From assembly GCA_028697725.1 (NCBI GenBank), contig JAQVEG010000002.1:22123-86122 (forward strand): a DNA stretch of 64,000 nucleotides, given 5' to 3'. Below, in pieces: positions 1 through 10,194 of the stretch; position 1 is the stretch's first letter; the number at the start of each line of letters is the position of its first letter. A program made the position numbers and the translations under genes. The stretch comes from Anaerostipes sp. (GTDB taxonomy: Bacteria > Bacillota > Clostridia > Lachnospirales > Lachnospiraceae). The notes under the pieces are model-generated. The model saw nothing but the letters and a program-made list of their open reading frames with translations, did not search any database and was not told the DNA's origin.

Positions 1-404
1 TCTTCCGATGAAAGACTACTTTCTAAGGTTGAAATCTGATTTTCTAAACTGGTAATGGAATCCTCTAATGCTGAACTTGTCAACTCAACAATGGTTTCCC
101 CTTTCTTTACTGTATCACCAGCATATTTCTTCACTGATTTTACTAGAACATCACTTGAAAATGTCACATCCTGAGTAGAACCAGAAGAAACAGTTCCATC
201 TCCTTCGACTGTTTTTTTAATAGTTCCAGTGGCTGCCTGCTGGGACTGAATTGTTTCTGCTCCATTTGCTTTTGTAGATATTACAAATTTCCATACTAGA
301 AACAAAATAACAAACAGTAAAATCACAAGAACGATAGCCATTTTCTTATGGCGTTTCACCCATCCAGAAATCTTTTTTCCCATTGATTTTATCTTTCCTT
401 TCAT
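1..404 (-). CDS. Partial HlyD/MFP-type efflux periplasmic adaptor (N-terminus only, runs off window edge)
   Basis: Reverse translation from ATG at 404 gives MKGKIKSMGKKISGWVKRHKKMAIVLVILLFVILFLVWKF..., a TM anchor followed by a biotinyl-lipoyl-like and coiled-coil start (GTIKKTVEGDGTVSSGSTQDVTFSSDVLVKSVKKYAGDTVKKGETIVEL). Confidence 0.75.
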   Translation of the reverse strand, partial: MKGKIKSMGKKISGWVKRHKKMAIVLVILLFVILFLVWKFVISTKANGAETIQSQQAATGTIKKTVEGDGTVSSGSTQDVTFSSDVLVKSVKKYAGDTVKKGETIVELTSSALEDSITSLENQISTLESSLSSE

Positions 405-569
405 AAATACATCTTCTCCTTCTTTTACCTATTAATATTTTCTTTTATTACTATAAAAAAGAAACGTGTCAAACTTATGGTAAAAATATGTTCAATTAAT
501 GAACTTTACCTTTACAATTGGATTTTATTCATACTAAAATAAGAACAGTAAAATTAGGAGGTACAGGCT

Positions 570-1502
570 ATGAACTGGCATGGAAAGCGATATTACTCTT
601 TAGACTCATATTTTAAAAATACATTTGGAAAGAAAATATATAAGGTATCCTTAAACGGAGGATTTTCCTGTCCAAACAGAGATGGAACCATAGGCACTGG
701 AGGTTGTATTTTCTGTAGTGAAGGTGGTTCTGGAGACTTTTCATCTAATCCCAGCTTATCCATTACAAAACAAATTGATGAAGGAATCTCTCTGGTTGCC
801 CATAAGAACAACTCAGGTTCTTATCTTGCATATTTTCAGGCATTTACAAATACTTATGCCCCAGTAGAAAAACTTCGCTCTTTGTTTACCGAAGCACTAA
901 ACCATCCAGCAATTATGGGGCTTTCCATTGGAACCAGACCAGATTGTCTTCCTGAACCCGTTTTAGATTTGTTAGAAGAATTGAATCAAAAAAAGCCCAT
1001 ATTCATTGAACTAGGGCTTCAAACTATACACGAAGAAACTGCTGACTTCATACATCGTGGATATCCATTATCCACATTTGAAATCGCAGTAGAAAATCTA
1101 CATGCACGAAATATAAATATTGTAACACACTTAATTTTAGGACTTCCTGGCGAGACAAATGAAATGATATTAGAATCCATCCATTATCTCAATAATCTTC
1201 CCATAGATGGAATCAAACTCTCCCTTCTCCACGTCCTAAAGAATACAAAACTAGGTACTCTTTACGAAAAAGAACCATTTAAGATCTATACTTTTGAAGA
1301 GTATGTAGACTTGGTCATCACCTGTATCCAGCATCTTAGAAGCGACATTGTCATCCATCGCTTTACAGGCGACGGTCCACGTGAACTTTTAATCGCACCA
1401 AAATGGAGTCTTCATAAGAAAAAGGTGCTAAATCAGGTCAACCACCAATTAAAAGAACGCAACGTTTATCAGGGGGATTTACATTCTTCACAAATCATAT
1501 AA
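570..1502 (+). CDS. Radical SAM protein, TIGR01212/YhcC family
   Basis: GGFSCPNRDGTIGTGGCIFC radical SAM cysteine cluster; LGLQTIHEETADFIHRGY; upstream SD aggagg. Confidence 0.85.
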   Translation: MNWHGKRYYSLDSYFKNTFGKKIYKVSLNGGFSCPNRDGTIGTGGCIFCSEGGSGDFSSNPSLSITKQIDEGISLVAHKNNSGSYLAYFQAFTNTYAPVEKLRSLFTEALNHPAIMGLSIGTRPDCLPEPVLDLLEELNQKKPIFIELGLQTIHEETADFIHRGYPLSTFEIAVENLHARNINIVTHLILGLPGETNEMILESIHYLNNLPIDGIKLSLLHVLKNTKLGTLYEKEPFKIYTFEEYVDLVITCIQHLRSDIVIHRFTGDGPRELLIAPKWSLHKKKVLNQVNHQLKERNVYQGDLHSSQII

Positions 1503-2087
1503 TACTAATCCGCCTTTTCGCATGTAACCTGTATCCCACAACTGCTCAAAGTCGAACCACTCCCATTCGCTGTAGTTGGCAACTTTTACTCGAAAGCGGT
1601 CATGAAGTTCTTCGTAGCCTACAATTGGATACCAGTGCCACACATAATCTTTAAACTTTGGTTCTTTATGCTTTAGTGTTAAACTTGGAATCAAAATTCC
1701 CTGATTTATTTTCTTTTTTATGATTCTCTTAGCATCTCCCACTGCTTCATTTCCTGAAAATGGAGTCATCTTAATGTTCTTTATTCCATGATCTTCCATA
1801 TAAGTTCCAAATCCATCAATATAAATGTGAAGGGAATCGATTCCCGTCCATCTTGGTTTTAAATATGGTCGCATCACTTGAGAAAAATTAACATAATCTT
1901 TTTTTGATATATGGTTTACATCATAAGGATACAATTCTTCTTTTCCAAAATATTTAGAAAAAGAAATGCAGCTGTCACACGCTGTGGCTGCTGCACATCC
2001 TCCTAACTTCATCATGGGAACTTGAAACCAGTCCTGATTTCCACCAAAAGAATTGCCTATTTTATAATAATCTAATTCTTTTTTCAT
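1488..2087 (-). CDS. Putative C39-like papain-fold cysteine peptidase
   Basis: GGCAAATACD Cys motif plus downstream WHWYPIVGY His region resemble peptidase C39-like folds; family assignment tentative. Confidence 0.45.
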   Translation of the reverse strand: MKKELDYYKIGNSFGGNQDWFQVPMMKLGGCAAATACDSCISFSKYFGKEELYPYDVNHISKKDYVNFSQVMRPYLKPRWTGIDSLHIYIDGFGTYMEDHGIKNIKMTPFSGNEAVGDAKRIIKKKINQGILIPSLTLKHKEPKFKDYVWHWYPIVGYEELHDRFRVKVANYSEWEWFDFEQLWDTGYMRKGGLVLYDL

Positions 2088-2099
2088 GTCTTTTCTTTC

Positions 2100-4052
2100 C
2101 TAATTTTCTACTTCAATCTTACGAATCTCTTTTGTTCTGATTTCCTTACAAATATCATCGATAAATTGATCTATTGTCTTTTGTCCTTCATCTCCTAAGA
2201 AACGGCTTCTAACAGATACTTTCTTTTCTTCTTCTTCCTTTGCACCAACAACAAGCATATATGGAAGTTTATCAAGACGAGCTTCACGAATCTTCTTTCC
2301 AATCTTTTCTGCACGCTGGTCTACAGTACACTTAATTCCATTTTCTTTTAATTTTGCTTCAACTTCCTCTGCATAATCATGGAATTTTTCAGAAATTGGA
2401 AGTACACGTACTTGTTCTGGGCATAGCCATGTTGGGAACTTTCCTTCGTACTTTTCAATTAACCATGCAAGGGTTCTTTCATAACATCCAATTGAAGTTC
2501 TATGGATAATGTATGGACGTTTCTTTTCTCCATCTTTATCTACAAAAGTCATATCAAAACGCTCTGCTAAGAACATATCTAATTGAATGGTAATCATTGT
2601 ATCTTCTTTTCCATAGACATTCTTTGCCTGAATATCAAGTTTTGGTCCGTAGAATGCAGCTTCTCCTGTTACTTCAGTATATTTAATTCCAATATGATTT
2701 AGAATCTGACGCATCTTGTCTTCAACTTCATCCCACATCTCTCTTGTTCCCATATATTTTTCCATATTATCTGGATCTGCAAGAGATAATTCATAAGTTA
2801 CATCTTCTTCTACCCCAAGAGTTGTCAAACAGTATTTTGCTAAATCAACACATCCTTTAAACTCCTCTTCTGCCTGTTCTGGAGTTACAATCAAATGTCC
2901 CTCTGAAATTGTAAACTGACGTACTCGAGTTAGACCATGCATCTCTCCTGATTCTTCATTTCTAAATAAAGTAGAAGTCTCACCATAACGGCATGGAAGA
3001 TCACGATAACTCTTTTGACTTTGTTTATAAACATAGTATTGGAATGGACATGTCATTGGACGAAGTGCAAATACTTCATCATCCTGCTCTTCATCTCCTA
3101 ATACGAACATTCCCTCTTTGTAGTGATCCCAGTGATCAGAAATTACATACAAATCCTTCTTTGCCATCAATGGAGTCTTTGTTCTCATATATCCACGACG
3201 TTCTTCTTCATCTTCAATCCAGCGCTGTAATGTTTGCACCATCATAGCTCCTTTTGGCATTAAAAGAGGAAGTCCCTGACCAATAACGTCAACGGTTGTG
3301 AATAATTCCATATCACGTCCTAGTTTATTATGGTCTTTTTCTTTCATTGCTGCTAATTCTTCTAATCTAGCTGTTAAATCAGCTTTCTTTGTAAATGCTG
3401 TTCCGTAAATACGAGTTAGCATTTTATTTTTTTCATCTCCCCGCCAGTATGCACCAGATGAGGAAGTTAATGCAAATGCTTTGACTGCTTTTGTACTCAT
3501 TAAGTGTGGCCCTGCACAAAGGTCTGTAAAATCACCCTGTTTGTAGAATGAAATCCTTTCTCCTTCTGGAAGGTCTTCAATCAATTCTACTTTATAAGGT
3601 TCATCCTTTTCTTTCATCAAAGCAATGGCTTCTTCTCTTGGAAGCTCAAAATACTCAATTAGATGATTCTCTTTGACAACCTTCTTCATCTCTTTTTCAA
3701 TGGCATCTAATTCTTCACGTCCTAAAGGTTCCATATCAAAGTCATAATAGAACCCATCTTCAATGGCTGGCCCAATGGCACATTTAGCTTCTGGATATAA
3801 ACGTTTTACTGCTTGTGCTAAGATATGTGATGCGGTATGGCGAAAAGCTAATTTTCCTTCTTCGCTGTCAAAAGTTAATAAGTTCAAGGTACAGTCACTG
3901 TCTAATACCTTTCTCAAGTCAACAACTTCTCCATTGACTTCTCCAGCACAGCAGGCTCTTGCAAGCCCTTCGCTGATATCCTTTGCAATATCAAGAACTG
4001 ACATTGCACTTTCATATTCTTTTACTGATTCATCTTTTAATGTAATTTTCAT
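2100..4052 (-). CDS. thrS: Threonine--tRNA ligase
   Basis: TGS, SAD and class II catalytic motifs (RPMTCPFQYYVY, FRNEESGEMHGLTRVRQF, HRTSIGCYERTLAWLIEKYEG); start at MKITLKDESV with SD TAAGGAGGAAATT; ORF-track extension to 4163 lies in the T-box leader. Confidence 0.97.
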   Translation of the reverse strand: MKITLKDESVKEYESAMSVLDIAKDISEGLARACCAGEVNGEVVDLRKVLDSDCTLNLLTFDSEEGKLAFRHTASHILAQAVKRLYPEAKCAIGPAIEDGFYYDFDMEPLGREELDAIEKEMKKVVKENHLIEYFELPREEAIALMKEKDEPYKVELIEDLPEGERISFYKQGDFTDLCAGPHLMSTKAVKAFALTSSSGAYWRGDEKNKMLTRIYGTAFTKKADLTARLEELAAMKEKDHNKLGRDMELFTTVDVIGQGLPLLMPKGAMMVQTLQRWIEDEEERRGYMRTKTPLMAKKDLYVISDHWDHYKEGMFVLGDEEQDDEVFALRPMTCPFQYYVYKQSQKSYRDLPCRYGETSTLFRNEESGEMHGLTRVRQFTISEGHLIVTPEQAEEEFKGCVDLAKYCLTTLGVEEDVTYELSLADPDNMEKYMGTREMWDEVEDKMRQILNHIGIKYTEVTGEAAFYGPKLDIQAKNVYGKEDTMITIQLDMFLAERFDMTFVDKDGEKKRPYIIHRTSIGCYERTLAWLIEKYEGKFPTWLCPEQVRVLPISEKFHDYAEEVEAKLKENGIKCTVDQRAEKIGKKIREARLDKLPYMLVVGAKEEEEKKVSVRSRFLGDEGQKTIDQFIDDICKEIRTKEIRKIEVEN

Positions 4053-4063
4053 AATTTCCTCCT

Positions 4064-4306
4064 TATAAAACAAAAATCCCAAGTTGTATCTATCGATACA
4101 ACTTGGGACGAATATACTCGTGGTTCCACCCAAATTACCAGAAATTCTGGTCACTTGATTCACATATAACGGTGTTCACCGGATTGGTTTACAATCACTC
4201 AGAGGTGGTCTTCGTCTACCTTCCATCTAAAATGCTCTCAGCAAATGCATCTCTCTCTGAAGAATTCTAGTAGATTACTCTTCTCTTCAACGTTTTCTTA
4301 TCTAGT
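4064..4306 (-). promoter_or_regulatory. T-box riboswitch upstream of thrS, Thr (ACC) specifier
   Basis: Minus strand has T-box core GGTGGAACCACG, intrinsic terminator CCCAAGTTGTATCGATAGATACAACTTGGGATTTTTGTTTT, AGAGAG/GCTGAGAGC stem I elements and specifier region GAAG-ACC-ACCTCTGAG (ACC at 4207-4209). Confidence 0.93.
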
Positions 4307-4386
4307 TATGAATTATAACATGGGCAAAAATGAAATGCAAGTATCCATTTTATGTAACGCATATCCAGTTGTATCAATATTACATC

Positions 4387-5361
4387 TTATTTAATTCCAT
4401 ATTCTTGATACAAGTTTTTTCGGAACTTTGAATCATTGATGGCTTTTTTAACATCATTTATTCTTTCATCTTCAAACAAATGATTCATTAAGGTAGATAA
4501 ACGAATTTCTCCTCGTTTTTCTCCTTGCTTCTTTCCAATTGCCTTTCCACGTGCTTCTCCACGCTTTTCTCCTATTGCTTCACTGCTTTTTTTCATATCT
4601 TCTATTGCTTGACACACATTGATCACTCCATTCTCTTTCTTTTCCATATATTTTCGTATTTCTTTTGTATTGGTTACTGCTTCTATTGTACTGCAAGTCT
4701 CTAGTGGAACGCAAGAAAATATTTCCTTATTTTTACTAATAAATTCTTGTAACTGTTCTTTATCCTTTTGATATTTTATGAAACCAAACAATACTTTCAT
4801 ATCATCACTATATGTATCTAGATTATCAATTTTACTAACCTCTAAAAGATTAATTTTATAATTTTGAATTAACTCTTTGAATGGTTTCAACTTCGGAGAT
4901 ACTTCTAACATTTCGTGTAATTCCTTTGGAGCATTCCACTCTTTATCTCCATAATAGATGACTAGGGTAATGATGGGGCTTAACTTGTCATTTTTTGAAA
5001 AGCTAGAAATATATTCATCCCCTTTTAAATCTTTGGTTTCTTTGTGAGTCTTTGAAATTGTTTTTCGCTGATCATTGTAAAAATCAGAATCGTAGAGCAT
5101 ATTCTTTAATGGCATAAAGTATTGAATATTATTTTGATTTTCAATTGCCAAGATGGCAAGTTTGGTATCTTCATACATGTACTGTTTTACCAAATCTCGT
5201 GCGCGATTTCCTCCTCGACTCTGTTTACTAACGGAATCCAGTTCTTTTAATTCTTCTGGTAAGATTTTAATTTCTCCTTGAAAAACTCCCTGATTAAACA
5301 TATCTGCAAATCGTTTGGGATCTTTTAAGTAGCTTCCTAAGCTTGTGTCTGGTGTTCCCAT
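4387..5361 (-). CDS. Rpn family (PD-(D/E)XK) recombination-promoting nuclease/putative transposase
   Basis: N-terminal LGSYLKDPKRFADMFNQGVFQGE and YEDTKLAILAIENQNNIQYFMPLKNMLYDSDFYNDQ typical of Rpn/YhgA-like proteins; GEKRGEARGKAIGKKQGEKRGEIR tail; SD AAGGAGG before ATG at 5361. Confidence 0.75.
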   Translation of the reverse strand: MGTPDTSLGSYLKDPKRFADMFNQGVFQGEIKILPEELKELDSVSKQSRGGNRARDLVKQYMYEDTKLAILAIENQNNIQYFMPLKNMLYDSDFYNDQRKTISKTHKETKDLKGDEYISSFSKNDKLSPIITLVIYYGDKEWNAPKELHEMLEVSPKLKPFKELIQNYKINLLEVSKIDNLDTYSDDMKVLFGFIKYQKDKEQLQEFISKNKEIFSCVPLETCSTIEAVTNTKEIRKYMEKKENGVINVCQAIEDMKKSSEAIGEKRGEARGKAIGKKQGEKRGEIRLSTLMNHLFEDERINDVKKAINDSKFRKNLYQEYGIK

Positions 5362-5479
5362 AGACTTCCTCCTTCTTGGTATTTTTATTCTTTTACACAT
5401 ATTACCATTTATAAGAGAATTTAACAATATGTTTTTCGAATTTATCTAGCGGAAATCGAATTAATATTCTAACATTAAC

Positions 5480-5507
5480 AAAAACCTCGAAAAATCGAGG
5501 TTTTTGT
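5480..5507 (-). terminator. Intrinsic terminator after the ABC operon
   Basis: Inverted repeat aaaaacctcg-aaaaat-cgaggttttt with flanking T/A runs, ~75 bp past the 5584 stop. Confidence 0.8.
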
Positions 5508-5583
5508 TTCACTTATTTAGGAACATTTTCAAAAATGGTTGACATAGCGTCCCACAGGGGAACTTCAAACATCTTAAATGCCC

Positions 5584-7125
5584 CTATTGAATGGACTCTG
5601 TCTCTATAACATAACTGGCTTCATTTCCAAGTTCCTTTTGATTATCTTTATATTGAATTTCTGCCTTTTGAAGTGCTTTAAAATTCTTTAATAATTGTGT
5701 CAATTCATTCTGTGAAAGGTCTTCTATTTTGTTGATTCCCTCCTGATCAAAAGATTTCATTCCTTTGGATAACTGGCTGGTTCCACCAACCAATGTTTTC
5801 ATCCCTTTAGTGATTGCCTTGTTATTTTTTGTGAGACTCCTTGTTCCTTTGTTAATGGCATCGATTCCTTTGGTCAACTGAGTCATACCCTTTGACATCT
5901 TGGATAGTTTTGACGAAAATGCAGATAAAATCTTCATTTGCTTTCCTATATCTTCTAAAAGTTTCATATTCTCTGATGCATTACTTTCTATATCGTCTAA
6001 GGTAATTTTAATTCCGTCAAAATCAATTTTTCCTTGGAGTTTTTTCTTTTGCTCTTCATCTATGGTTCCATCTGCCACTGCCTGCTCTAATCCCTCGTTG
6101 AATTCCTCCAGTGCCTGAGTTTTCGCCTGAGTTTCTGCACTTTTTTCCACAATTGCAATTTGTCCCTCTAGTTTCATAACGTTTGTCCCTAAGGACTTTG
6201 CATCCTGCGCAAGAGTTTTTAATGCTTCTTTCACCAATTCCATTCCTGAATTATCACCGAAGGATAGGGACTTTAATGACTGATTTAGACTATGTATTCC
6301 ATCTTCTATTTTCTTCACTCCACTAGTGTAGGCTTTTATTCCCTTTTGATATGATTTCATCCCAGAAAGCAGTTGGACTGACCCATCCACCAAAGTATCT
6401 GATGCATCTCCCATTTTATTTACATTCTCTAACATCTGATCCACATCATCAAAGCTCTTACTATCTAAATCACTTAAACCCATGGAACCCACAATATTTG
6501 CGGTAAAAGACAGTTCAAAATCCTTTGCCTCTGCCGTAATCTCCACATAATCCGGTAAATCAATATCTTGAGTAACCTTGTAATTTCCCAATTTTAATGA
6601 TTTTTTTAAATCTGGAAATGCCATTCCCACGGCAATACTCTGTTCCTCATCTTTCATGATTTTTCCATTGGATACTTTAATATTGGAAAATGTATCTGTC
6701 GGCATAACTACAGTAGAAATCATCATAAACGGCACTGGCATAGACATTTGCTTTCCATCTACTGTCACTAGCTCTTTTCTTAGATTCTTATAATCAAATC
6801 GAATCTTTATTTTACCTGACTTTCCCGAAATCTCTTTGGCAGAAATCTTTTTATCATTTAAATAATACGTTACTTTCACAGAAATTGGTACATCACTTCC
6901 TGTATCCTCTTTTAGATTTCCATTGGCATCTGCTTTTAGATAGACAACACCACTTGTTTCTTTCTTTGTCTCGGTTTTTGTCACTTTCTTTTTTTTCTGA
7001 CTTTTGGTACTGACTGTTTTACTGCTTTGAGAAGATTCTCTTGTAGAGAAAACTACAATCACCCCCGCTATGCAGCAGATACACACCACAAGCATTATGA
7101 TTTTTTTCTTTTTCATTTTCTCCAT
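5584..7125 (-). CDS. Membrane-anchored/exported protein with xxxLxxG heptad repeats
   Basis: N-terminal TM (KKKKIIMLVVCICCIAGVIVVFS); G recurring every 7 aa (GMKSYQKGIKAYTSGVKKIEDGI; GMTQLTKGIDAINKGTRSLTKNNKAITKGMKTLVGGTSQLSKG). Confidence 0.65.
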   Translation of the reverse strand: MEKMKKKKIIMLVVCICCIAGVIVVFSTRESSQSSKTVSTKSQKKKKVTKTETKKETSGVVYLKADANGNLKEDTGSDVPISVKVTYYLNDKKISAKEISGKSGKIKIRFDYKNLRKELVTVDGKQMSMPVPFMMISTVVMPTDTFSNIKVSNGKIMKDEEQSIAVGMAFPDLKKSLKLGNYKVTQDIDLPDYVEITAEAKDFELSFTANIVGSMGLSDLDSKSFDDVDQMLENVNKMGDASDTLVDGSVQLLSGMKSYQKGIKAYTSGVKKIEDGIHSLNQSLKSLSFGDNSGMELVKEALKTLAQDAKSLGTNVMKLEGQIAIVEKSAETQAKTQALEEFNEGLEQAVADGTIDEEQKKKLQGKIDFDGIKITLDDIESNASENMKLLEDIGKQMKILSAFSSKLSKMSKGMTQLTKGIDAINKGTRSLTKNNKAITKGMKTLVGGTSQLSKGMKSFDQEGINKIEDLSQNELTQLLKNFKALQKAEIQYKDNQKELGNEASYVIETESIQ

Positions 7126-7136
7126 CCTTATCCTTT

Positions 7137-9455
7137 CTACTCTACATTTTTCAATGCTTCATCCATTGGAACTTTCTTTATCTTTCGCATTTCCAAAATA
7201 GCAACTACACTATATGTCACAATTCCAAGAAGAAACATCTTAACAAACACTGTGTAATCCACATGGAACTGAATCCATCCACTCATACTATTAAGCATAA
7301 TCTGGCGGAATATGACCACCATAGAATAATAATCAATGACCATACTAAGGAGTAAAAATAAAACTACCATGATAGATGTGGATAGAATATATAGTTTTCC
7401 GATTTCTCTATTTTCATATCCTAATATCTTTGCCATAGATATGGACTGTCCATTTTTCTCAATAACGATTTTTGAGAGCAAATAAATCAGCACCATAAAA
7501 ATAATCACAGCAAATCCATCGACTAAATACATCATGTTTCCCATGGATACGTCAAGCTGCCTTGAAACTTTTGTCAATGCCTCTAAATCAAGAACCGAAC
7601 CAATATATTTTTGATTCACATCTGTAATTTTTGTATCTGAAAAATATCCACTAAAATAACTTTTATCCAAGTCAAAGGTTTGATTTAATCTGCTTTGATC
7701 CATAAAAATGGATAAGGCTCCCTGATAATGATAAATGCCTGCTACTTTAAATCTGTATCTGTCATTTTTATACTTCTCCTTTAACGTAATTGTATCCCCA
7801 GCTTTTAGTTGATACTTATCTGCATATCCGTCAGAAATATATACTTCATTTTCCTTAAAGTCAATGGGAATATATTGACTGTTTTTCTTCACTCCATATA
7901 TAATAATCTCTTCACTATCACAAAGAGAATCTGTGGTATTTAATGAATATGCAGTAAACTTCTCTGCTGTTTCATTGTCTGTGTCCACTGCCGTCGAAAA
8001 TTCTAACATTCCAAGCATACTGTGAATCTTACTCTCATCACTTAATACAGACACTGGAACACTTAGCATATACTGATATTTGCTCAACATATTATTTTGA
8101 ATCTCGTCTTGATAGTTGTCTAGTACCACAGGCATTCCCAATCCAAAAAGCAAAAGGAGGTTGGCAAATATAATTCCCACAAATAAAACACCATAGTTAC
8201 TCATATTCTGAATGATAATACGCAGTCGAAATCTTGAAAAAAATGAGATTTTCTCATTTAAACGAATGGCCTTTGCCTGTTTCTTTCGTTTCAAATCTCT
8301 TCGAATCAACTTTAAGGGTGATAAAGACAATTTATAATTAAGTATCACCAAATTTACAATAAACATAATCACCAACGGAATTATGGTTGTCTTAATTAAG
8401 GCTTCCATACTCCATCGATTCACAAACTTGGTTAAACTATAACTTCCGTAATACATCTTGCTTACAACATTTACAATTACAGTATATCCAATTACATTTC
8501 CTACTCCAGCACCCACAAAAGTTACAAAAAGTGGCATGGATAAATAATGACTTACCAGCTCTCTTTTTGTGTACCCAGAAGCCCGCAGCGTTCCAATGGT
8601 ATTTGCTTCTTTTGAAATGGTATTGGATATGGTAATTCCAAATACAAAGGCTAGAATTGCCATAACAATATAAAGAAGTGCTGTCATCATGGCTTTATCA
8701 CTTCCCATATCATTTCCAGTAAAGCAAATTGCCTGATTTTGATATTGGGGAACAAAGTTCTTTAAAGTAATTACTTTTCCCATACTCTTCATTAACTCTT
8801 CTGCAATATCATTTTCTTTCTGTTCATTGGCTGGTTTTGTATTGTAAGTCCATGCATACCGATAAGCCTTCTCTTTTTTGCTAAAAGAGGAAAACTCATC
8901 TTTTGACACAACAGCAACTCCAAATTTCACAGCGTCAAACATAGTGTCGTTGTTATTGGAAAATAATGCACTATAATCAGATAATGCCACATACCCTGTG
9001 ACTTTCCACTGCTGATTTCCACTTTTGATAAGGGTGCCAACTTTAATATGGTTATTGTTAGCATACATTCGGTCAATGGCAATCTCACCTTTTTTCTTTG
9101 GAAATCTGCCCTCCATCAAACATACTTGATCTACCTCCTTGCGGTTGGAAAATATCCGCAGTGTTGTCTTATTAGAAAGCTTTTTCTCCACATAGTAATT
9201 CTCATATAATTTGATTCCATTTTCCTCAATGGCGTTAATCTCATCTTGATTTAGCCCCTTTGCCACATCAAAATATCCATCTTCCACGTTGTATTTTTCA
9301 AAGCTTTCGTCATAAGTAATTCTCATACTTTCGTCTGCCACTAAAAAGCCAGAAACAAACCCAATGGTAGCTGCCATAAGTAAAAAAATTACAACATATT
9401 TTCCTGCTTCTCCTTTTAACTCCCGAAACAGTCTTTTTTGTAATGGATTTCTCAT
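7137..9455 (-). CDS. ABC transporter permease, FtsX/MacB family
   Basis: Multiple TMs, large extracellular domains, FtsX-like TISNTISKEANTIGTLRASGYTKRELVSHY repeated near the C-terminus. Confidence 0.88.
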   Translation of the reverse strand: MRNPLQKRLFRELKGEAGKYVVIFLLMAATIGFVSGFLVADESMRITYDESFEKYNVEDGYFDVAKGLNQDEINAIEENGIKLYENYYVEKKLSNKTTLRIFSNRKEVDQVCLMEGRFPKKKGEIAIDRMYANNNHIKVGTLIKSGNQQWKVTGYVALSDYSALFSNNNDTMFDAVKFGVAVVSKDEFSSFSKKEKAYRYAWTYNTKPANEQKENDIAEELMKSMGKVITLKNFVPQYQNQAICFTGNDMGSDKAMMTALLYIVMAILAFVFGITISNTISKEANTIGTLRASGYTKRELVSHYLSMPLFVTFVGAGVGNVIGYTVIVNVVSKMYYGSYSLTKFVNRWSMEALIKTTIIPLVIMFIVNLVILNYKLSLSPLKLIRRDLKRKKQAKAIRLNEKISFFSRFRLRIIIQNMSNYGVLFVGIIFANLLLLFGLGMPVVLDNYQDEIQNNMLSKYQYMLSVPVSVLSDESKIHSMLGMLEFSTAVDTDNETAEKFTAYSLNTTDSLCDSEEIIIYGVKKNSQYIPIDFKENEVYISDGYADKYQLKAGDTITLKEKYKNDRYRFKVAGIYHYQGALSIFMDQSRLNQTFDLDKSYFSGYFSDTKITDVNQKYIGSVLDLEALTKVSRQLDVSMGNMMYLVDGFAVIIFMVLIYLLSKIVIEKNGQSISMAKILGYENREIGKLYILSTSIMVVLFLLLSMVIDYYSMVVIFRQIMLNSMSGWIQFHVDYTVFVKMFLLGIVTYSVVAILEMRKIKKVPMDEALKNVE

Positions 9456-9461
9456 ATGCCT

Positions 9462-10160
9462 TTACCACTCCAATTCTCTTGCTGATAATTTATGCACATT
9501 GCGGTAATTTTCACGAATCATACCATCTTTTAATCGAACAACCTGGTCTGCCATTTCTTTGATTGCATCATTATGTGTAACCATAACTACTGTATTTTTA
9601 TATTTTTGATTGACCGTTTCAATTAAAGCCAAAATGTCTTTGGATGTATTGTAATCTAAGGCTCCCGTAGGTTCATCACACAGAAGAATATCTGGATTCT
9701 TAATGAGCGCTCGCCCAATTGCTGTCCGCTGCTGCTGTCCTCCTGAAATCTGATTTGGCAGTTTGTGTTGATGACTGGTTAAATCCAGAGTTTCTAACAT
9801 CTCATCAATATCTAATGGGTCATCACTTAAATATTCCCCAACTTCAATATTCTCTCGAATGGTTAAGTTTGGAATCAAATTATACATTTGAAAAATATAC
9901 CCGAGATGTTTTCTTCGATACAAGGTTAATTTTTTCTCGTTCATATCTCTCATCTTCTCATTGTCAATGGACACATATCCTTCATCCGCAGAATCAATTC
10001 CACCTACAATATTAAGAAGCGTTGATTTTCCTGATCCAGAGGGACCTAGAAGAACACAAAAATCTCCCTTTTCAATGGATAAATCGATTCCTTTTAGAAC
10101 CTCAACTCTATTTTCCATCTCTCCAAAAGACTTCCTAATTTGATGAATCTCCAAAAACAT
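9462..10160 (-). CDS. ABC transporter ATP-binding protein (MacB/LolD-like)
   Basis: Walker [10 protein letters not shown], signature [15 protein letters not shown], Walker [13 protein letters not shown]. Confidence 0.95.
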   Translation of the reverse strand: MFLEIHQIRKSFGEMENRVEVLKGIDLSIEKGDFCVLLGPSGSGKSTLLNIVGGIDSADEGYVSIDNEKMRDMNEKKLTLYRRKHLGYIFQMYNLIPNLTIRENIEVGEYLSDDPLDIDEMLETLDLTSHQHKLPNQISGGQQQRTAIGRALIKNPDILLCDEPTGALDYNTSKDILALIETVNQKYKNTVVMVTHNDAIKEMADQVVRLKDGMIRENYRNVHKLSARELEW

Positions 10161-10194
10161 ACGATCCCCCCTTTTTTATCCTTACTTTTCTTTA

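Noticed and set aside
1-404. MFP adaptor as the partner of the RND pump
   Set aside because: More than 33 kb away and in a different gene context; pairing cannot be supported from this window.
570-2087. Possible RiPP biosynthetic locus (radical SAM plus peptidase)
   Set aside because: Radical SAM is the widespread YhcC-like family, the genes are convergent, and no precursor peptide or transporter pairs with them.
4053-4163. N-terminal extension of thrS ORF
   Set aside because: Translates T-box/antiterminator RNA; real start at 4052.
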